Below, piece after piece: positions 13,501 to 28,500 of a DNA stretch of 64,000 bases. The stretch comes from Telmatactis stephensoni. Lineage: Eukaryota; Cnidaria; Anthozoa; Actiniaria; Isophelliidae. The stretch spans positions 310,001-374,000 of the forward strand of contig JALIZF010001832.1 of the NCBI GenBank assembly GCA_029948255.1. Direction: 5' to 3'. A program made the position numbers and the translations under genes. How positions within the stretch are numbered: the stretch's first letter is position 1; each line of letters begins with the position of its first letter. The notes under the pieces were generated by a model, which worked only from the letters and a program-made list of their open reading frames with translations, did no database searches and was not told the origin of the DNA.

Positions 13501-16500
13501 CTCAATAGGCACGTCACCAGGTCCACCAGTAAACGAAGGCACGATAATCTTTTCTCTTACAGTTAAAGAAGCATAACACGAGGTCTCACCAGCTTTGTTC
13601 TTAGCAATGCACAGATACTCCCCAGAGTCACTGGGTTTACAGTCACGAATGGTTATCTTGTGAACGTGAGTGTCGTAGTCTTCTTCGATACGTATGCGCG
13701 CACTATGGACAAGCTGTTCGTCATCTTTGTAGAACTCAATAGTTGGTTCAGGTTTGCCTGAAACTAAGACTTTGAAAGTAACTTTGTCTCCTTCAGTAAC
13801 CAACGCGTCTTGCATCGATTGGTCAAAGTCTGGGGCTCGAAGGTCTTCTTTCACGGTCAGTTTTGCAGCTGTCTTGGCACGACCCTCCTTGTTCTTCGCT
13901 ACACATTCATAAATTCCGTCGTGATCTTCTTTAGCTTTTTTGATAACGAGAGTGCATAGAGTACCATCAAATTCTGTATAAATGTGATAGTCTTCCTTCA
14001 AGTTTCGTCCATCTTTGAGCCATTCAACCATAGGCCTGGGTGTTGCCCGTACGCGACACTCCATTCGGGTTTCTTTGCCTTCAACAACGTCTTGATCTTG
14101 AAGAGGCTGGATGAAGAGTGGAGCGGGTTTTTTAGCTGAAATCAAATACTGTATGTTAGAGTCATTTCCATATAATTGGGAAACGTACGGAACAGACAAA
14201 TGATGTCACGGTATGGAATTGAACAACAGAAAATCCCTCAGGAGCTAGCCCAGCAAGGGACAGCTAGCAAAACAGAATTAGACGTTATGATATGATACAG
14301 ATATGATACAAAGGAAATAGTACCGTAGTTTCTCGCATATGAAATCTGTTCTGTTACCGAACAAATGTCATATGTTCTGTTTATTACAAGACAAGACAAA
14401 GTTTATTTTGTTATACTTACATTCGACAACAACAGTGAATGACTTGGAGTAAACTCCAGCAGGGCTTTTCGCTACACACTTGAAGACACCAGTGTCTTCT
14501 GCCACGACGTCATTAATTGTCAGATTATATCGATCTCCAACCGGTGATACGTTGATTCGAGCTGTTCTCTTGATCACGGTACCATCTTTGTACCATTCTA
14601 CATCAGGTATGGGATTTCCTTCCACAGTGGTGCTTAGCTGGAGTCTATCACCTTCGTTGAGGAGTAATGTACTTTCAGGTGTAAGGACGTTTATCTTTGG
14701 TGGGACCATCTTTTCTGTTACTTCCAGTCTAGCGCTGCATTGGACTCGTCCTTCATCGTTGGTTGCAACACATTTATAGGTGCCAGCATCTTCTAGGGCA
14801 ACATCATTGATAACAAGTTTATAGGTGTGTTTTTCGGCTACTTTGGTCTTGAACCTTCCGTCGCTTCTTATTCTCTTGCCACCCTTCATCCATTCTATTG
14901 TAGGCTCAGGGTGTCCAGTAACTCGGACAACAAACTCGGCAGTTTTCCCTTCGACTGCTGATGTACTTTGAAGCCTTTCTTTGAACTCTGGTGTAATGAA
15001 CGGTTCATTGACGACTAACTTGGCATTTGAAGAAGCACTTCCTATTTCGTTTGTTGCTACACAGGTGTACTCTCCTTGGTCACTTTTTGCAGTCTCTAAA
15101 ATCGTCAACTTGCACAATTCACCATCGTAGAAGGATCTCACATGTGTTGATGAGGGCAGCTGTTCGCCGTCTTTCAGCCATTCAATCGTTGGCTCAGGAT
15201 GTCCACTGACTTTTCCTTCGAACTTTGCAGCGTTACCTTGGACCACTTCGACTTTTCGTAGTTCCCTGAAGAACTCTGGGACAATGCCTCGTGGCTTTTT
15301 AGCTACGGAAAACAACATCGAGGATATTAGTGAAATTGTCATTGATATAAATATCAACAGCCTTGCTTTGACTTACCTGCGACATCGATGCTAAATAATC
15401 TGAAGGACGATCCAGCTTTATTTCTAGCGACGCATTTGTAAAATCCTGAATCTTTGGTTGTGACATTGTAGATCTTTAGTGAATGTTTGGTGTTCCATGA
15501 GCTAATGATAGTTCGGCTGCTTTCCATAACTATGAAAAATGAAAGGCAAACCATGACGAAAAAAATATTATATAAACCAACAATCCAACATGTAAAGTTT
15601 ATATGCAAAAAATATCACATACCGAGTAATTCGTCTTTGTACCACGTGATCTCTGGCACGGGACGCCCTCTAACTTCAACATCGAATATAATGTCATCGC
15701 CTTCTTTGTGCGTCCTCATTGGCTCTTCACTTCCAACGAAGGAAGGTGCTACTACGGTTTCCAGGACTTCCAGTTCAGCTCGCGTAGTTGCCTTACCAGA
15801 TTCATTCCTAGCAACACACTGATATGTGCCTTCGTCTTCTAATGAGGTTACCGGGATGACTAACACATACTCATTCTCTGCAGTTCCTCGAGAGATATCA
15901 TATTTTTCACCATCTTCAACAAGTTCATCATTGTGATACCATTTCACGCTATCAACAGGACCTTTTAATCGGACAGAAAACATAGTTTCTTCGCCCTCGC
16001 CAACTTCGACATCTACCAGTCTTTGCTTAAACGAGGGTGGGCTTACAGTTGATTCTACAGTGAGATCTGCCATGGTGTACACGGACCCAGCTTCGTTAGT
16101 AGCGACGCATCGATACCTTCCTTCGTCTTTGCTAGCGATCTCTGTGAAGTTGATATATTGCATGTCTCCAGTGGATCCAGTTGTTACACGTCCATCTGTG
16201 ACAAGAGGTATACTGTTCTTAAACCATTCAACTGTTGGAGTAGGTTCACCAGATATGCGGCATCTCATTTTTGTGGGACTTCCTTCAGTTACAGTCGTCG
16301 CCTTCAAAGGAGCTACAATTTCGGGAGGCGTTTTTCCTGGTTCCCAAGTTCTCTTTGCTATAAAGAAGAACAAAAACGTTTAAGGTCCAAGTTGCACAAG
16401 GGGTGGATAGCGCTATCCGTTGGGAAATCCTTAGCAAAAGGATATAACGATCCTACCCACCCTTAGTGCAACCGAGACCAGACCAATAGGCTAATGTACT

Positions 16501-19500
16501 CATCGTAAATATATACCAAACAATGACTAAACTGATTCACATGAGGTGGGCCTCAACTTACGTTTTACAGTGACTTCCACAGTTGTAGTTGCAGTTCCAG
16601 CTTTATTCTTGGCTACAACCTTGTAGACACCAGTATCGCGTTTAACCAAGTTGGTTATGCTAAGACTAAATCTGTTACCTCTGGATGACACCTCTAATCG
16701 GTCAGACACTATGACTGGTAATTCGTCTTTGTAGAAAGTCACGTTGGGCATTGGTCTTCCACGTAAATAATATGTGAGATCGATGTCGCTTCCTTCATAT
16801 GTCGTGATAGTCTCCTCCATTTCCCCAATAAATGAAGGTTCGATCATAACATCAGCAAGCCGAAGCTCGGCCTTCGAAATAACTTCACCTAACTCATTTG
16901 TTGCGACGCACTTATAAAGTCCTTCATCTTCAGCCTCGACGTTCTCAATTGTTAGAGTGAAATATCCTCTTCCTTTACTCTCTGGTGTAAACCTTGGTTG
17001 AAACTCGATCTTCTCTTCGTTCTTGAACCATTCAACTTCTAGAGGAGGGGATCCGGACACTCTTATACGGAAGGTAGCAGTCTCTCCGATGACGCTTTCA
17101 ATGTGTTGTAGCTTTTCGAGAATCTGAGGTCGAGCTTCTCTGTCACTGACGGTTACTTCAGCCGAGGAAGAGATGGATCCGTGGATGTTTTCAATGACAC
17201 ATTTGTAGACGCCCTCATCTTCGTGCTTGGCGTCCTTGATTCTTAGAGTACACACGTCTTTATCATATTCAGTCATAATGCGTCCAAGAACAAATATTGG
17301 TCTGTCGTCTTTGAACCATTCATATGTTGGTTGAGGTTTTCCTGCCGTTTGACAGAATAGTCTGATGGTGTCGCCTTCGAAACAATCTACAGGTTGAAGC
17401 CGTTTGTAGAATTCTGGCGGCTCACCCTTCAGCTTTCCACCTGTGAAAGATGAATTGGACATGCAGATTAAAATCTGTGCTAATTGATATTCTAAAACAC
17501 TAGTATGAAAACTGATAACAGTTTTTAGTGTAAAATGTGTAGTACTAATTCGTACCTTCTACTTTCACAACAAACTGTCTTGAAGCACTTCCCAGTTTAT
17601 TCTTGGCCTCACACCTGTAGGTGCCAGCGTCTTCAGGTTTTGCGCCCATAAGCTTGATAAAATGAACATTCCCACGTGATCTCACATCGAGTCGTAGGTT
17701 TCCAAAAGTGGGTATTTCATCTTTGTACCAACTGACTGAAGGTTTGGGGTTTCCAAGTACTGTTAACTTGATGGTTGTGTCTCCTGCTTGAGAAATGACG
17801 ATTGGTTCGAATTGTTCTGGTTCTTCAAACTTTGGAGCAAATTGTTTTTCCTTGACGTCGAGTTCACCACGGCATGTGGATTTCCCGGCACGGTTAATTG
17901 CAACACATTTGTAAGTGCCAGCATCGTCCAAAGAAACATCTGATATTTGCAGACTGTGAGCGCCCCTTTCTTCATCGATGGAAATCTCATAAGGACCTTC
18001 GTCTACGATCTTGGTGGTTCCATGATACCATTGCACTTTGGGAGTTGGGAATCCGGCAACACGGACGTCTAAACGAACAGTTTCACCTTCTACAACCTCA
18101 TGTGGTCGTAATTTTGTCTTAAACTCAGGCTTAGAAGCGGTTTTGATGTCAAGTCGTGCAGTTGTTGTGACCTTTCCTAATTCATTTTTGATGACGCACT
18201 TGTAGTTACCAGCATCTGTGTCCATAGTATCTTTAAATGTTAGTGTAACGACACCATCGATGATTTCAGACTGGACTCGTCTCGTTAGGGTAACTGTTAA
18301 TCCGTCTTTGAACCACTCTAATTTTGGAGTTGGTCTACCAGTTACGATACATTTTAGTTTAGCAGGCTCTCCTTCGTTGACTTCGACTGCAGTTAAGCCC
18401 TCAATGAGTTCTGGAGCATCACCTTCAGGTTTTTTAGCTAAAAAAGGAAATAATATATAAAATAAAATTTTACTTTTTAAGCTTAAATGGCCAACACTAA
18501 CTCTTACAGTATCGAATCTATGTCTTAGAGAAGCGAAAAGAATGGATAATTGTTCTCTGGTGCAGAGTGTTTCTGTAAAGAGAAAGAGACAAAACACAAA
18601 TAACAGATAATTACCTTCTACATTAATATTGAAAGTCTTCTGAGCAAATCCTCCTTTATTACGTGCCACGCACTTGTAGAGCCCACTGTCATTAGCAACT
18701 ACGTCGTTCATGGTTATCGTGTGTGTATATTCTTTAGAAGTGAGTTGCAGCTTTGATGTTGACCACAATAAACGATCGTTCTTGTACCATTCGATTTCTG
18801 GTTTAGGTTTTCCAGTAACTTCAACGGTCAACGTGTAGTTGTCACCTTCCACGAGGTTGATTGTTCCTTCTAAATCACCAACAAATTCTGGAGCGATGAG
18901 ATCTTCCTCAAGATGTAAATAGGCTCTCGATGAGACTTCACCCACGCTGTTTCTAGCTGTGCATTTGTACTGTCCCGCGTCCTCTATTCTCGTGTTCATT
19001 ACGATAAATGTGTAAAGTCCATCGCCTTCATCAATGATGGTAAATTTCTCACTTTCTTCGAGCGTTTCATTTTCATGGAAGAATTCTATTTCAGGTTTTG
19101 GTGTGCCAAGCACGCGGGCTTGGAATTGAACATCATGGCCAACCTTTCCTTCGACGTTGGTCAGCTTCTGGTCGAACTTTGGTCTTGTTCCCATCTGGGT
19201 GACTGTGAGATCAGCGGTTGTTGACGCGGTACCATGATCGTTGCGCAGAACGCATTTGTACACACCCTCATCCTCTAGCTTAGTACCTAGAATTGTCAGT
19301 GAACACTGGACAAGTGATGATTCAGTCAGATATCGTAGACCTTCGCTGACTGGTTCTCCATCTCTACTCCACGTAACAGTTGGTTTTGGATGTCCAGATA
19401 TCAAACAGACAAACTTTGCTTCATTACCTTCAGTGACTTGTAGTGGCTTCATTTTGGATGTGAATCTTGGTGCTTCTCCTTCAGGTTCTGTAGCTTAAGA

Positions 19501-22500
19501 AAAAAGAAAAAAGAACAATAAGTTTCGGGGACTTTTTTTTTCTTCAGAAAAACTAAACTGACTGAAGCGGACATTGTTAGACTGACATGACATTGATACC
19601 AGAATATACTGCACGGCAGCTCACTACAAGAAACAAGAATTACCTCGAACTTTGACCACAAAGTTTTTAGAGTTCTTTCCAATTCTATTCGAGGCCTCAC
19701 ATCTGTAGGTTCCTGCATCTTCACGCTTTGCAGTGTAGACTATCAATACATTCTCGTCGAGTCGACTTCTGATATTCCTTCTTGAGCTCTCCACGATCAT
19801 GGTTCCATCTTTGTACCAAGTGATCTCAGGTTTGGGATTTCCTGTTGGAGTAACTGTTAGTTTGAGTTCCTCTCCCTCGTTTACGTAAACAGTAGTTGTT
19901 TCTTCATCTTCTTTGAATCCTGGAACAGTCTGCTTTTCTTTCACAACGAGCTCACCTCTGCAAGTAGTTTTACCACCTTCGTTTATCGCAATACACTTAT
20001 ACATGGACGAGTCTTCCAGTTTACATTTGTTGATGATCAGGGAGTAAGTATCATCGCCATCCTCGGCATCGATGATTTCATACCTTGCAGTATCTAGTAT
20101 CCTTGTTGAACCTTGATACCATTCGATCTCAGGCTTGGGATAAGACTTCACTCGCACTTCGAATCTTGCTTCCTCGTCTTCTTTGACCTCTAAGGTTTTA
20201 AGCTTTTCAATAAATTCTGGTCTTGATGGCATCAAGACAGAAAGTGTGCAAGACGATGTAACAGACCCAAGATCGTTGCGCACTACGCACTTGTAGTAAC
20301 CAGAGTCTTCGAATCGAGTTTCTCTTAGTGTCAACGTGGCAGTACTACCATCGAACTCAGACACCACGCGCCTGCTTTCTTGCAAAGAAAGGCCATCTTT
20401 GAACCACTCAACGGTGGGCTCAGGTTTTCCAGTTACTGTGCAGACAAGTTTTGTTCCTTCTCCTTCAAAGACCTCAATTGACTTCAGGTGGTCGATGATA
20501 TCAGGTGCCACACCATGGACTTTCTTACCTAGAAAATCGAAATTGGAGGTTAGTAAAGGTGTTGTTCTCCTTGCAAAAATAACTACTGAAACTATCTAAA
20601 CTAAAAGACAAGATGCCGTTTTTCTTCATTGGTCTTTCCTGTGTTCTAATCTTTTATATACTTTTCATGAAAGGAGAACGTAGAGCCGCACTTGTCATCC
20701 TGCTTTGTGAAAGTTGAAGGAATCTACATGTCAAAGAGAACTCGAAGAGTCATTAGGTTTTTATTTCTGTAATTGACTTACGTTGTACTGTTAGATCAAA
20801 TGTTCGGCTCGCCTGCCCTGCTTTGTTTTTAGCGATGCATCGATACATTCCGCTGTCATCTCTCGTCAAGTCTTTTATTACAGCCGTGTAACGATTTTCT
20901 TTCACTTGAATGTCTATCCTGTTGGTCTTCGTGAGATTCTTGTCGTACTGGTACCACTCGATGTCAGGTTGTGGCTTTCCAGTTACCTCAACACTCAGCT
21001 TCACGTTTTCACCCTCCTCTTTGGAAATCGGCGCTTCTACCGGGCCGACAAATTCTGGTCTGATCAATTCTTCTTCGACATTAAGTTTAGCTTTTGAAGC
21101 TACCTCTCCCATTGAATTGAAAGCAACGCATTGGTATTTAGCTGAATCTTCTTTTGAGCAGTTCCTTATCAAAAGGGTGTGGACGCCGTCTTCCTCACTG
21201 ATTTCATATCTTCCTCCGTCTTCGACTTCGTATGTGTCTTTTAGCCACTGAATTTCAGGTGCAGGAAGACCAGACACTTTAACTTGAAATTCTGCGTCTT
21301 CACCTTCTAGGATGTTTAGACTCTTCATCTTCTGTTCGAATGATGGACGAACTCCCACTTCGTTGACAAGTAGTTGGCATGTTGAGGATGCTGAGCCAAA
21401 TTCATTGCTTACAATAACTTTGTAAAAGCCTTCATCTTCAATTCTTGTCTCTTTGAAGTTCAGTGAACACGTTCCTCCCACGAACTCTGATTTAACGCGA
21501 CTGTCGGTTTTCACAGTTATGCCATCTTTGGTCCACTTACAAGTTGGTTCTGGTTTACCAGTTACCGTACAGACAAGCTTGGCTAGTTGTCCCTCTGAAA
21601 CTTCTACAGGCTTTAGCATACTTGTAATAGATGGTTCTTCACCCTTCGCTTCACCAGCTGCAAAACATATAAAAATAAAAATATCACTTCACATGGAAAA
21701 ACTAATGTTGATCAGATTCCATACATTTTATGAATTAAAAAGCGAGGAAGCAATTTATTGAACAGGTTAAAATGGATGACTTTCGCAATTAAACGATATA
21801 TTCATCTATACCTTTCACTTGGACTTCGAAAGTCCTTGATGCAGTTCCAACAACGTTACGGGCTTCACACTTGTAAAGGCCTGCATCACTAGGTTTTGCC
21901 CGCAAGATAACGCAGTAGTATGTATTTCGAAGACTTCTGATGTCTAATGTGATGCTGTCACGTAGAGGCACGCCATCTTTGTACCAAGTCACTTCAGGCT
22001 TTGGTTTAGCTTTGATGATTGTTGTAATGGAAGCTTCGTTGTTCTCACGAACAATAATAGGCTCAACCTCTCCCTCGAATCGTGGCGCATATTGTCCCTC
22101 TTTGACAATGAGTTCAGTTCGAGAACTGTCCCTGCCTTCTTCATTCGTCGCTACACATTTGTAGTTTCCGACATCTTCCATTTTCGCGTTACAGATGACC
22201 AAGGTGTAAGTATCATTTTCTTCATCTTCGATGATTTCATGGTTATCGTCTTCATCGATCTTTATGGTACCTTTAAACCATTCGACGTCAGGTTTTGGAG
22301 AGCCCTCGATATGAGCCACAAAGCGGGCTTCCTCGCCTTCTTCAACCTCTACAGGCTCAAGTTCGTCGATGAAGTTGGGCTTGATACGTACTTTGATCTT
22401 AAGTTTAGCAGACGTTGAGGTTTCACCATGTTCGTTGCGAATAACACATTTGTAATGCCCAGCTTCATCACCGCGTACTTGCTTTATGGTTAGTGTTACT

Positions 22501-25500
22501 TTGTCGTCTTTGAAGTCCGGCTTTACACGCCAACTTTCTGTAACCGGGACGTCGTCCTTAAACCACTCGATGGACGGGATGGGAGTGCCAGAAACTTTGC
22601 AGCGTAGTACTGCTGTGTCTCCATCAGATACTTCCACTGACTTCAAAGGTTCTAATACAGTGGGTGCTGTTCCTGGCACTGTAAGAACAAATAGAACAAA
22701 TGTCATTTAGAACAAATGAACAAAAGAGCAAATCTTATATACAACCTGCTGTATATAATCTGATAAAATGAAACCTTAACATTATCAGGAGAGCATAACC
22801 AGGAGAACCAGAAGACTGAGACACGCGTGTTGTTTGCTTTTGGGCTGCTTTTGTAACTTCTTTGCGACTGCCATCCATCCACTTGCGTGTGCTGAATTAA
22901 TTTTATGTAAATGTTTGTACCATGCATTTGCCAGCGCGAGTTGAAGTTGTTCGACTCGAATATAACCGAAAAAGTTGAGTTCTAAAAATAGCTCTAGTGC
23001 GGGGCAACAGATCACATTTTAAATTTATAAGGAAGCGCGCGCAGAGTAACTGGTTATGCTCTCCTGCATGTATTTTTTGAATAAATGTGTCACTTACGTT
23101 TAACCTCATCGATACCAGGGAATAATGGCGCAGCGTCTACCTCTTGGATAATTTCTGGAGCAGCTATTTCTTCCTCGCGAAGTTCAAGCTTAGCCTTACA
23201 CGACACTTCTCCATCTTCATTGAACACGACGCACTTGTATCTTCCGACGTCTTCAGGCCGCACGTCTTCGATTAAAAGCTGGAACAGGCCACTACCATCC
23301 TCGTCATCTATAATCATGAATCTACCCGAGTCTTCCACCACTTGTTCACCTTTGAACCAATCGATTTCAGCTGGTAATGACACACGGATTTTGAACACTG
23401 CTTCTTCGCCAAGTCTTACTTTCACATTGTTAAGCTTCTCTAGGATACGTGGACCTTCTCCAAGTTCTTTCTCGTTAACAACAAGGTCTGACATAGTTGT
23501 TACTAAACCCATTTCGTTTCGTACAACGCATTTGTATAGTCCTTCGTCTTTGATGTTTGTTTCTTTGATCATTAAAGTCGTTGATGTTGCATGGTATTCT
23601 ATTGAAACGTGATCATCGGGTGTAACAGTCACTCCATCTTTGAACCACTCACACGTTGGTTCTGGGGTCCCGGTAAATTTACATGTAAGCTTTGCTTCTT
23701 CACCTTCTGTTACCTCCAAAGGCACAAGTTTAGATGTTATAACAGGTGCTTCGGCTTTGGGTTTTTGTTCTGTATATGACAAAAAAAATGCAGGGATTAA
23801 TACACATCCCAATACTCATACAATGCATATAGGAGTTTAGGGAACACTGAGACAGGAAGACCGAGTAAGAAAACATTGCTCTCCATCAAAATAAATAAAT
23901 AAATAAACAACTGTTTATTTAAGTGTCGAATGTCTTCTAGCGCTTGCGCACTAATTGGAGGACACTGTACTCTCACACACACTACCACAAAATTCTAATA
24001 TTCCCTGCATACAACTCTCATCTCACTAGTTCGTTTTTACTGAGAGAGGAAAGCCGAAGGACCTGGAGAAAAATCCTTGAATCAAGGGAGAGAACGAACT
24101 AACAAACTCAAGCCTCATGTTATGCCCCGTTCGGAAATCGAACCCGGAACCACTCGGCCGCCCTTGCACAATCAAATGTACTATGGGATATTTAAGATAA
24201 ATAACTCACCTCCAACAGTGACGGTTATGGATCTAGAAGCAGTTCCATGTTTGTTGCTTGCTTCACACTTGTAGACACCACTGTCTTCTGGTTTAGCGAG
24301 AAGGATTGTGAATGAGTGGTTTTCCCCACGAGATCTGACCTCCGTATTCAAGGCTACTCCGACAGGTTTACCATTTTTATACCATTTGATTTCTGGTTTG
24401 GGCTTTCCTTTGACTGTCACATTAATATTAACCTCCTGGTTGACATCGACGTTTATAGGCTTTTCATCACCACCTACAAATTCAGGAGCGAATTCTCTTT
24501 CCTTGACGGTCAGCTCGCTGCGAGAAGTGCTCTTCCCAGCGTCGTTTGAAGCTACACACTTGTATGCTCCACTATCGTCAAGTTCAGTGACATTTATGAT
24601 AAGCGAGTACACATTGCCTTCTTCTGTCAACAAGTATCGTCCTTCACTGACCAGTTTCGTTGTTCCGCTGTACCATTCAATTTCTGGTTTTGGAAATCCT
24701 TCCACTTGCACTTCAAATCGTGCCTCGTTACCCTCCACGACGTCGACTGGGACTAACTTTTTCTTGAATACCGGTTTTTCAGGAACAAGAACAGTTAACT
24801 TACAGGACGTAGAGGTCGAACCATTTTCATTTGTCACTGTACACTTGTATTCACCTGCCTCATCTGATCGTATTTGTTTCAGAGTCAAACTTACAACATC
24901 ACCGTCCATTTTGCTTTTAACTCTATAGCTGTCTCTTACACTAATGTTTTTCTTTTGCCATTCAACTGTTGGAGTAGGAGTTCCAGAGACTTTGCAAACT
25001 AAGGTCACATCATCTCCTTCCATTACCTCGATAGACTTTAGTGGTTCCGTTATTTCAGGTCCAACACTAGGCTTCAACTCTACAATAAAATGAATTTTGC
25101 ACACTTAAGGATAGCAAGGTAAGTGTAAAATATACTTAACTATACCAAAAACAGAGAACTAAACACAGTATAACCCTCCGTCACTGTCTACCTTAAATGA
25201 TTAATTGCATTACTTCATTTTTCTATTACCTTCAAGAGGTGCTGCTTCAGCCTCAGCTTCTTCGGAGAGTGTTGGAAGTATAGATTCTTCTTGTATCCGC
25301 AGACGTGCTTTGGAAGAAGTTTCTCCGGACTGGTTGAACACCACGCACTTGTACGCCCCCACGTCTTCTGGTTGGACGTCGACAATTTCCAAAGAGAATA
25401 TACCTTCCTCTTTATTATCTACCAGCATAAATCTACCAGCATCTTGGATAGGTTTCTCGTCTTTATACCAGTCGACCTCAGCGGGGCCGGACACCCGAAT

Positions 25501-28500
25501 TTTGAAGACGGCTTCTTCTCCAGGAGCAACGAAAACATCCTTTAGCTTTTCTTCTATGCGAGGCCCGTCACCTTTTTCGTTGACTAGTACTTCAGCAGAC
25601 GTTGTTACTGAACCCAAGTCATTCTTAACAGAGCATTTGTAAATGCCTTCGTCGTCAAGAGTTGTTTCATGAATTGTGACAGTTGCTGATGTATCTGTTG
25701 TCTTGATTCTGATGCGTCCATCTGATTTCAGGCTTACGCCATCCTTTGTCCATTCCGATGTTGGCAATGGTTTCCCAGAATATTCACAGACCAGAACAAC
25801 GTCCTCTCCTTCTGTTGTCTCAATTGGTTTAAGCTTGGAAGTAATCACAGGTGGTTCACCCTTGGGCCCTTTCGCTAAACAGTAAACAAATAATATCAAG
25901 GATTGTATTAGAAATTACTGGGATTTCTCAACATTTTGCTATAGACCCCGGCTGATGAGAATATTGCGTTGGAATCTTTTTCTTACCTTTAACAACCACG
26001 TCAAGCGTCTTGGACGTCTCTCCCATTTTGTTGCCTGCAACACACTTATAAGTTCCAGTATCATCCAAAGTTGAGCTCAGGATCATCACTTGATGCGAAT
26101 CTCCACGTTTCTTGATGTCTCTCTTTGATGTTTCAAGAATCATTCGTTCATCTTTGAACCAGTCTATCTCAGGTTTGGGATTACCTTTCACGATGACCTC
26201 AATGTTGATTTCCTCTCCTTCGGTAACTACTATAGGACCTTCCTTTGGTAATTGGATCTCTGGTGCGAACTGTCTTTCTTTAACATCCAACTCAGCTCTT
26301 GAAGTTGCTTTTCCAGCATCATTAACAGCGACACATTTGTATGAACCAGAATCCGCAAGTCGTAGGTCGGTTATGAGAAGCGAACTGCAGCTCTCTTTTT
26401 CATCGTCAATAACTTGGAATCGTCTGTCTTCGATAATCTTGGTTGAACCAAAGTACCACTCGATGTCAGGTTTGGGATATCCGTCAACCTCAACATCAAA
26501 ACGAGCTTCTCCACCTTCGACACCTGATATTGGTTTCATCTTGACTTTAAACTCAGGCCTCTTTGGAACAATGACTGTTAATTTGCTGGTTGATTCAGTT
26601 TTGCCGAAATCATTCTTTACGATACACTTGTAATCTCCCCTGTCGTCATCACGGGTCTGCTTTATGGTCAGAGATGCAACTCCATCTTCAAACGTGGGTT
26701 TCACTCTCCGGCTGTCTTTGACACGGAATCCATCTTTCATCCATTCTACCGTTGGAGTAGGTTTACCAGATACTGTGACTTTTAATGTCGCGCTGTCGCC
26801 TTCGTTGACTTCAACAGAACGCATTTCGTCAATGATTTCTGGAGCACTTCCTTTAGGTTTCTTTCCTGTAGGAGTAAAGAAAACAGCAACTATATGAATA
26901 TATAAATTAGAGCAGTATGGCTGTGAAAATGGTACGGCACGGCACAACAAGATCACTTTTAAATGCTTTTCTGGACATCATGGCACTGACTCGATCGCTA
27001 TCGTTACACACTCATACGAAATCTAGATCACGAAATCTGGAAAAATACACATACAACAAACCAGCAAACCAACCAACCGACCAACAAACAGACAAACAAT
27101 ACTTACGTTCGACAATCACTTGGAATGTCTTCTCAGCAGACCCCGCCTTGCTTCGAGCAACACATTTGTACGTACCACTGTCATCTTGAGTTACATCTAC
27201 CATTATCAAAGTAAACTTATCATCTTTTGATTTTGTGTCCATCCTACTTGATTTTTTGATAGGTCTGTCGTCCTTAAACCATTCGATATCAGGCAGAGGC
27301 TTTCCTTTTACCTGGGTGGTAATGTCAACGGTATCTCCTTCAGTTGCTGTGATGGTGCCTTTGGTATCGTCTATAAACTCTGGTGCTTCCAGGTCCTCCT
27401 TCAAACTCAGAGATGCTTTCACTTCCACTTCACCTACATCGTTAAACGCTACGCATCTATACTTGCCAACGTCTTCAGGTTCAAGTTTATCAATAACTAA
27501 AGAATGTAGTCCATCTTCTTCGTCAATAAGCATTATACGTCCAGCATCTTTCAGTTGTTTACCATCTTTGAACCATTCAACTTCGGGTTTTGGATTTCCA
27601 CGAACACGAACATCGAACTTAACTTCGTCTCCTAACGACTTTACAACATCTTTGATTGGCTCTGTGAATTCCGGTTCTGTGTGTTTTTCGTCGACCTGTA
27701 ACTCAGCGCTCGATGATACTTTTCCAAACTCGTTTGTCGCGACACACTCATACAAGGCTTCGTCGTCGAGATTTACATTTTTCAAATGTAGGGTGCTTGT
27801 CATCCCGTCGTAATCGGCTTGGACACGACGGTCTGTTTTAAATTCTTTTCCATCTTTCCTCCACGTTATTGTAGGTTCTGGTTTTCCAGTCACTTCACAG
27901 ACAAACTTCGTTTCTTGACCCTCTGTTACTTGGACAGGTTTCATTTCTGTTGTTATCACTGGAGCTGTTCCTTTTGGACCTTTAATGAAGACGATAAACT
28001 TTATAAATACAAATTTAAAACTGATTTTCTAAATTTGATTGAAAAATATATAATGTAAATCTGAAATAGTAAAGCAGAATGAAGAAACAGCACACATTAA
28101 AAATAAATAAGAGGTTAACTGAATTAAATAAGAAATTAATTGAATTGCATAACGGCGATACCAAGCTATTAGCGCGAATAAATGTATCACAAGGTTAAAG
28201 CAATTAGTGAAGGTTAGTTGGAGTATTTTAGTCTTTTATCTGTCACAACCACTGGAAGGCTTGTTAGTAGTTAAAACATAGACGCAGAAGACGAGATTCC
28301 GGAAATGTGTAACGACATATTTCTGTTCAAACCTTTCACTTGGACTTCACTTCAAACGTTTTCGAGGCCTTGCCAAGTTTACTCGTTGCCTCGCACTTGT
28401 ACGTTCCTGCGTCTTCAGGCTTTGTACTTAAGATGACGATGTAGTAGGAGTCACCACGTGATCTGATGTCTATTCTTGTTGTATCTCGTAAGGGTTTGCC

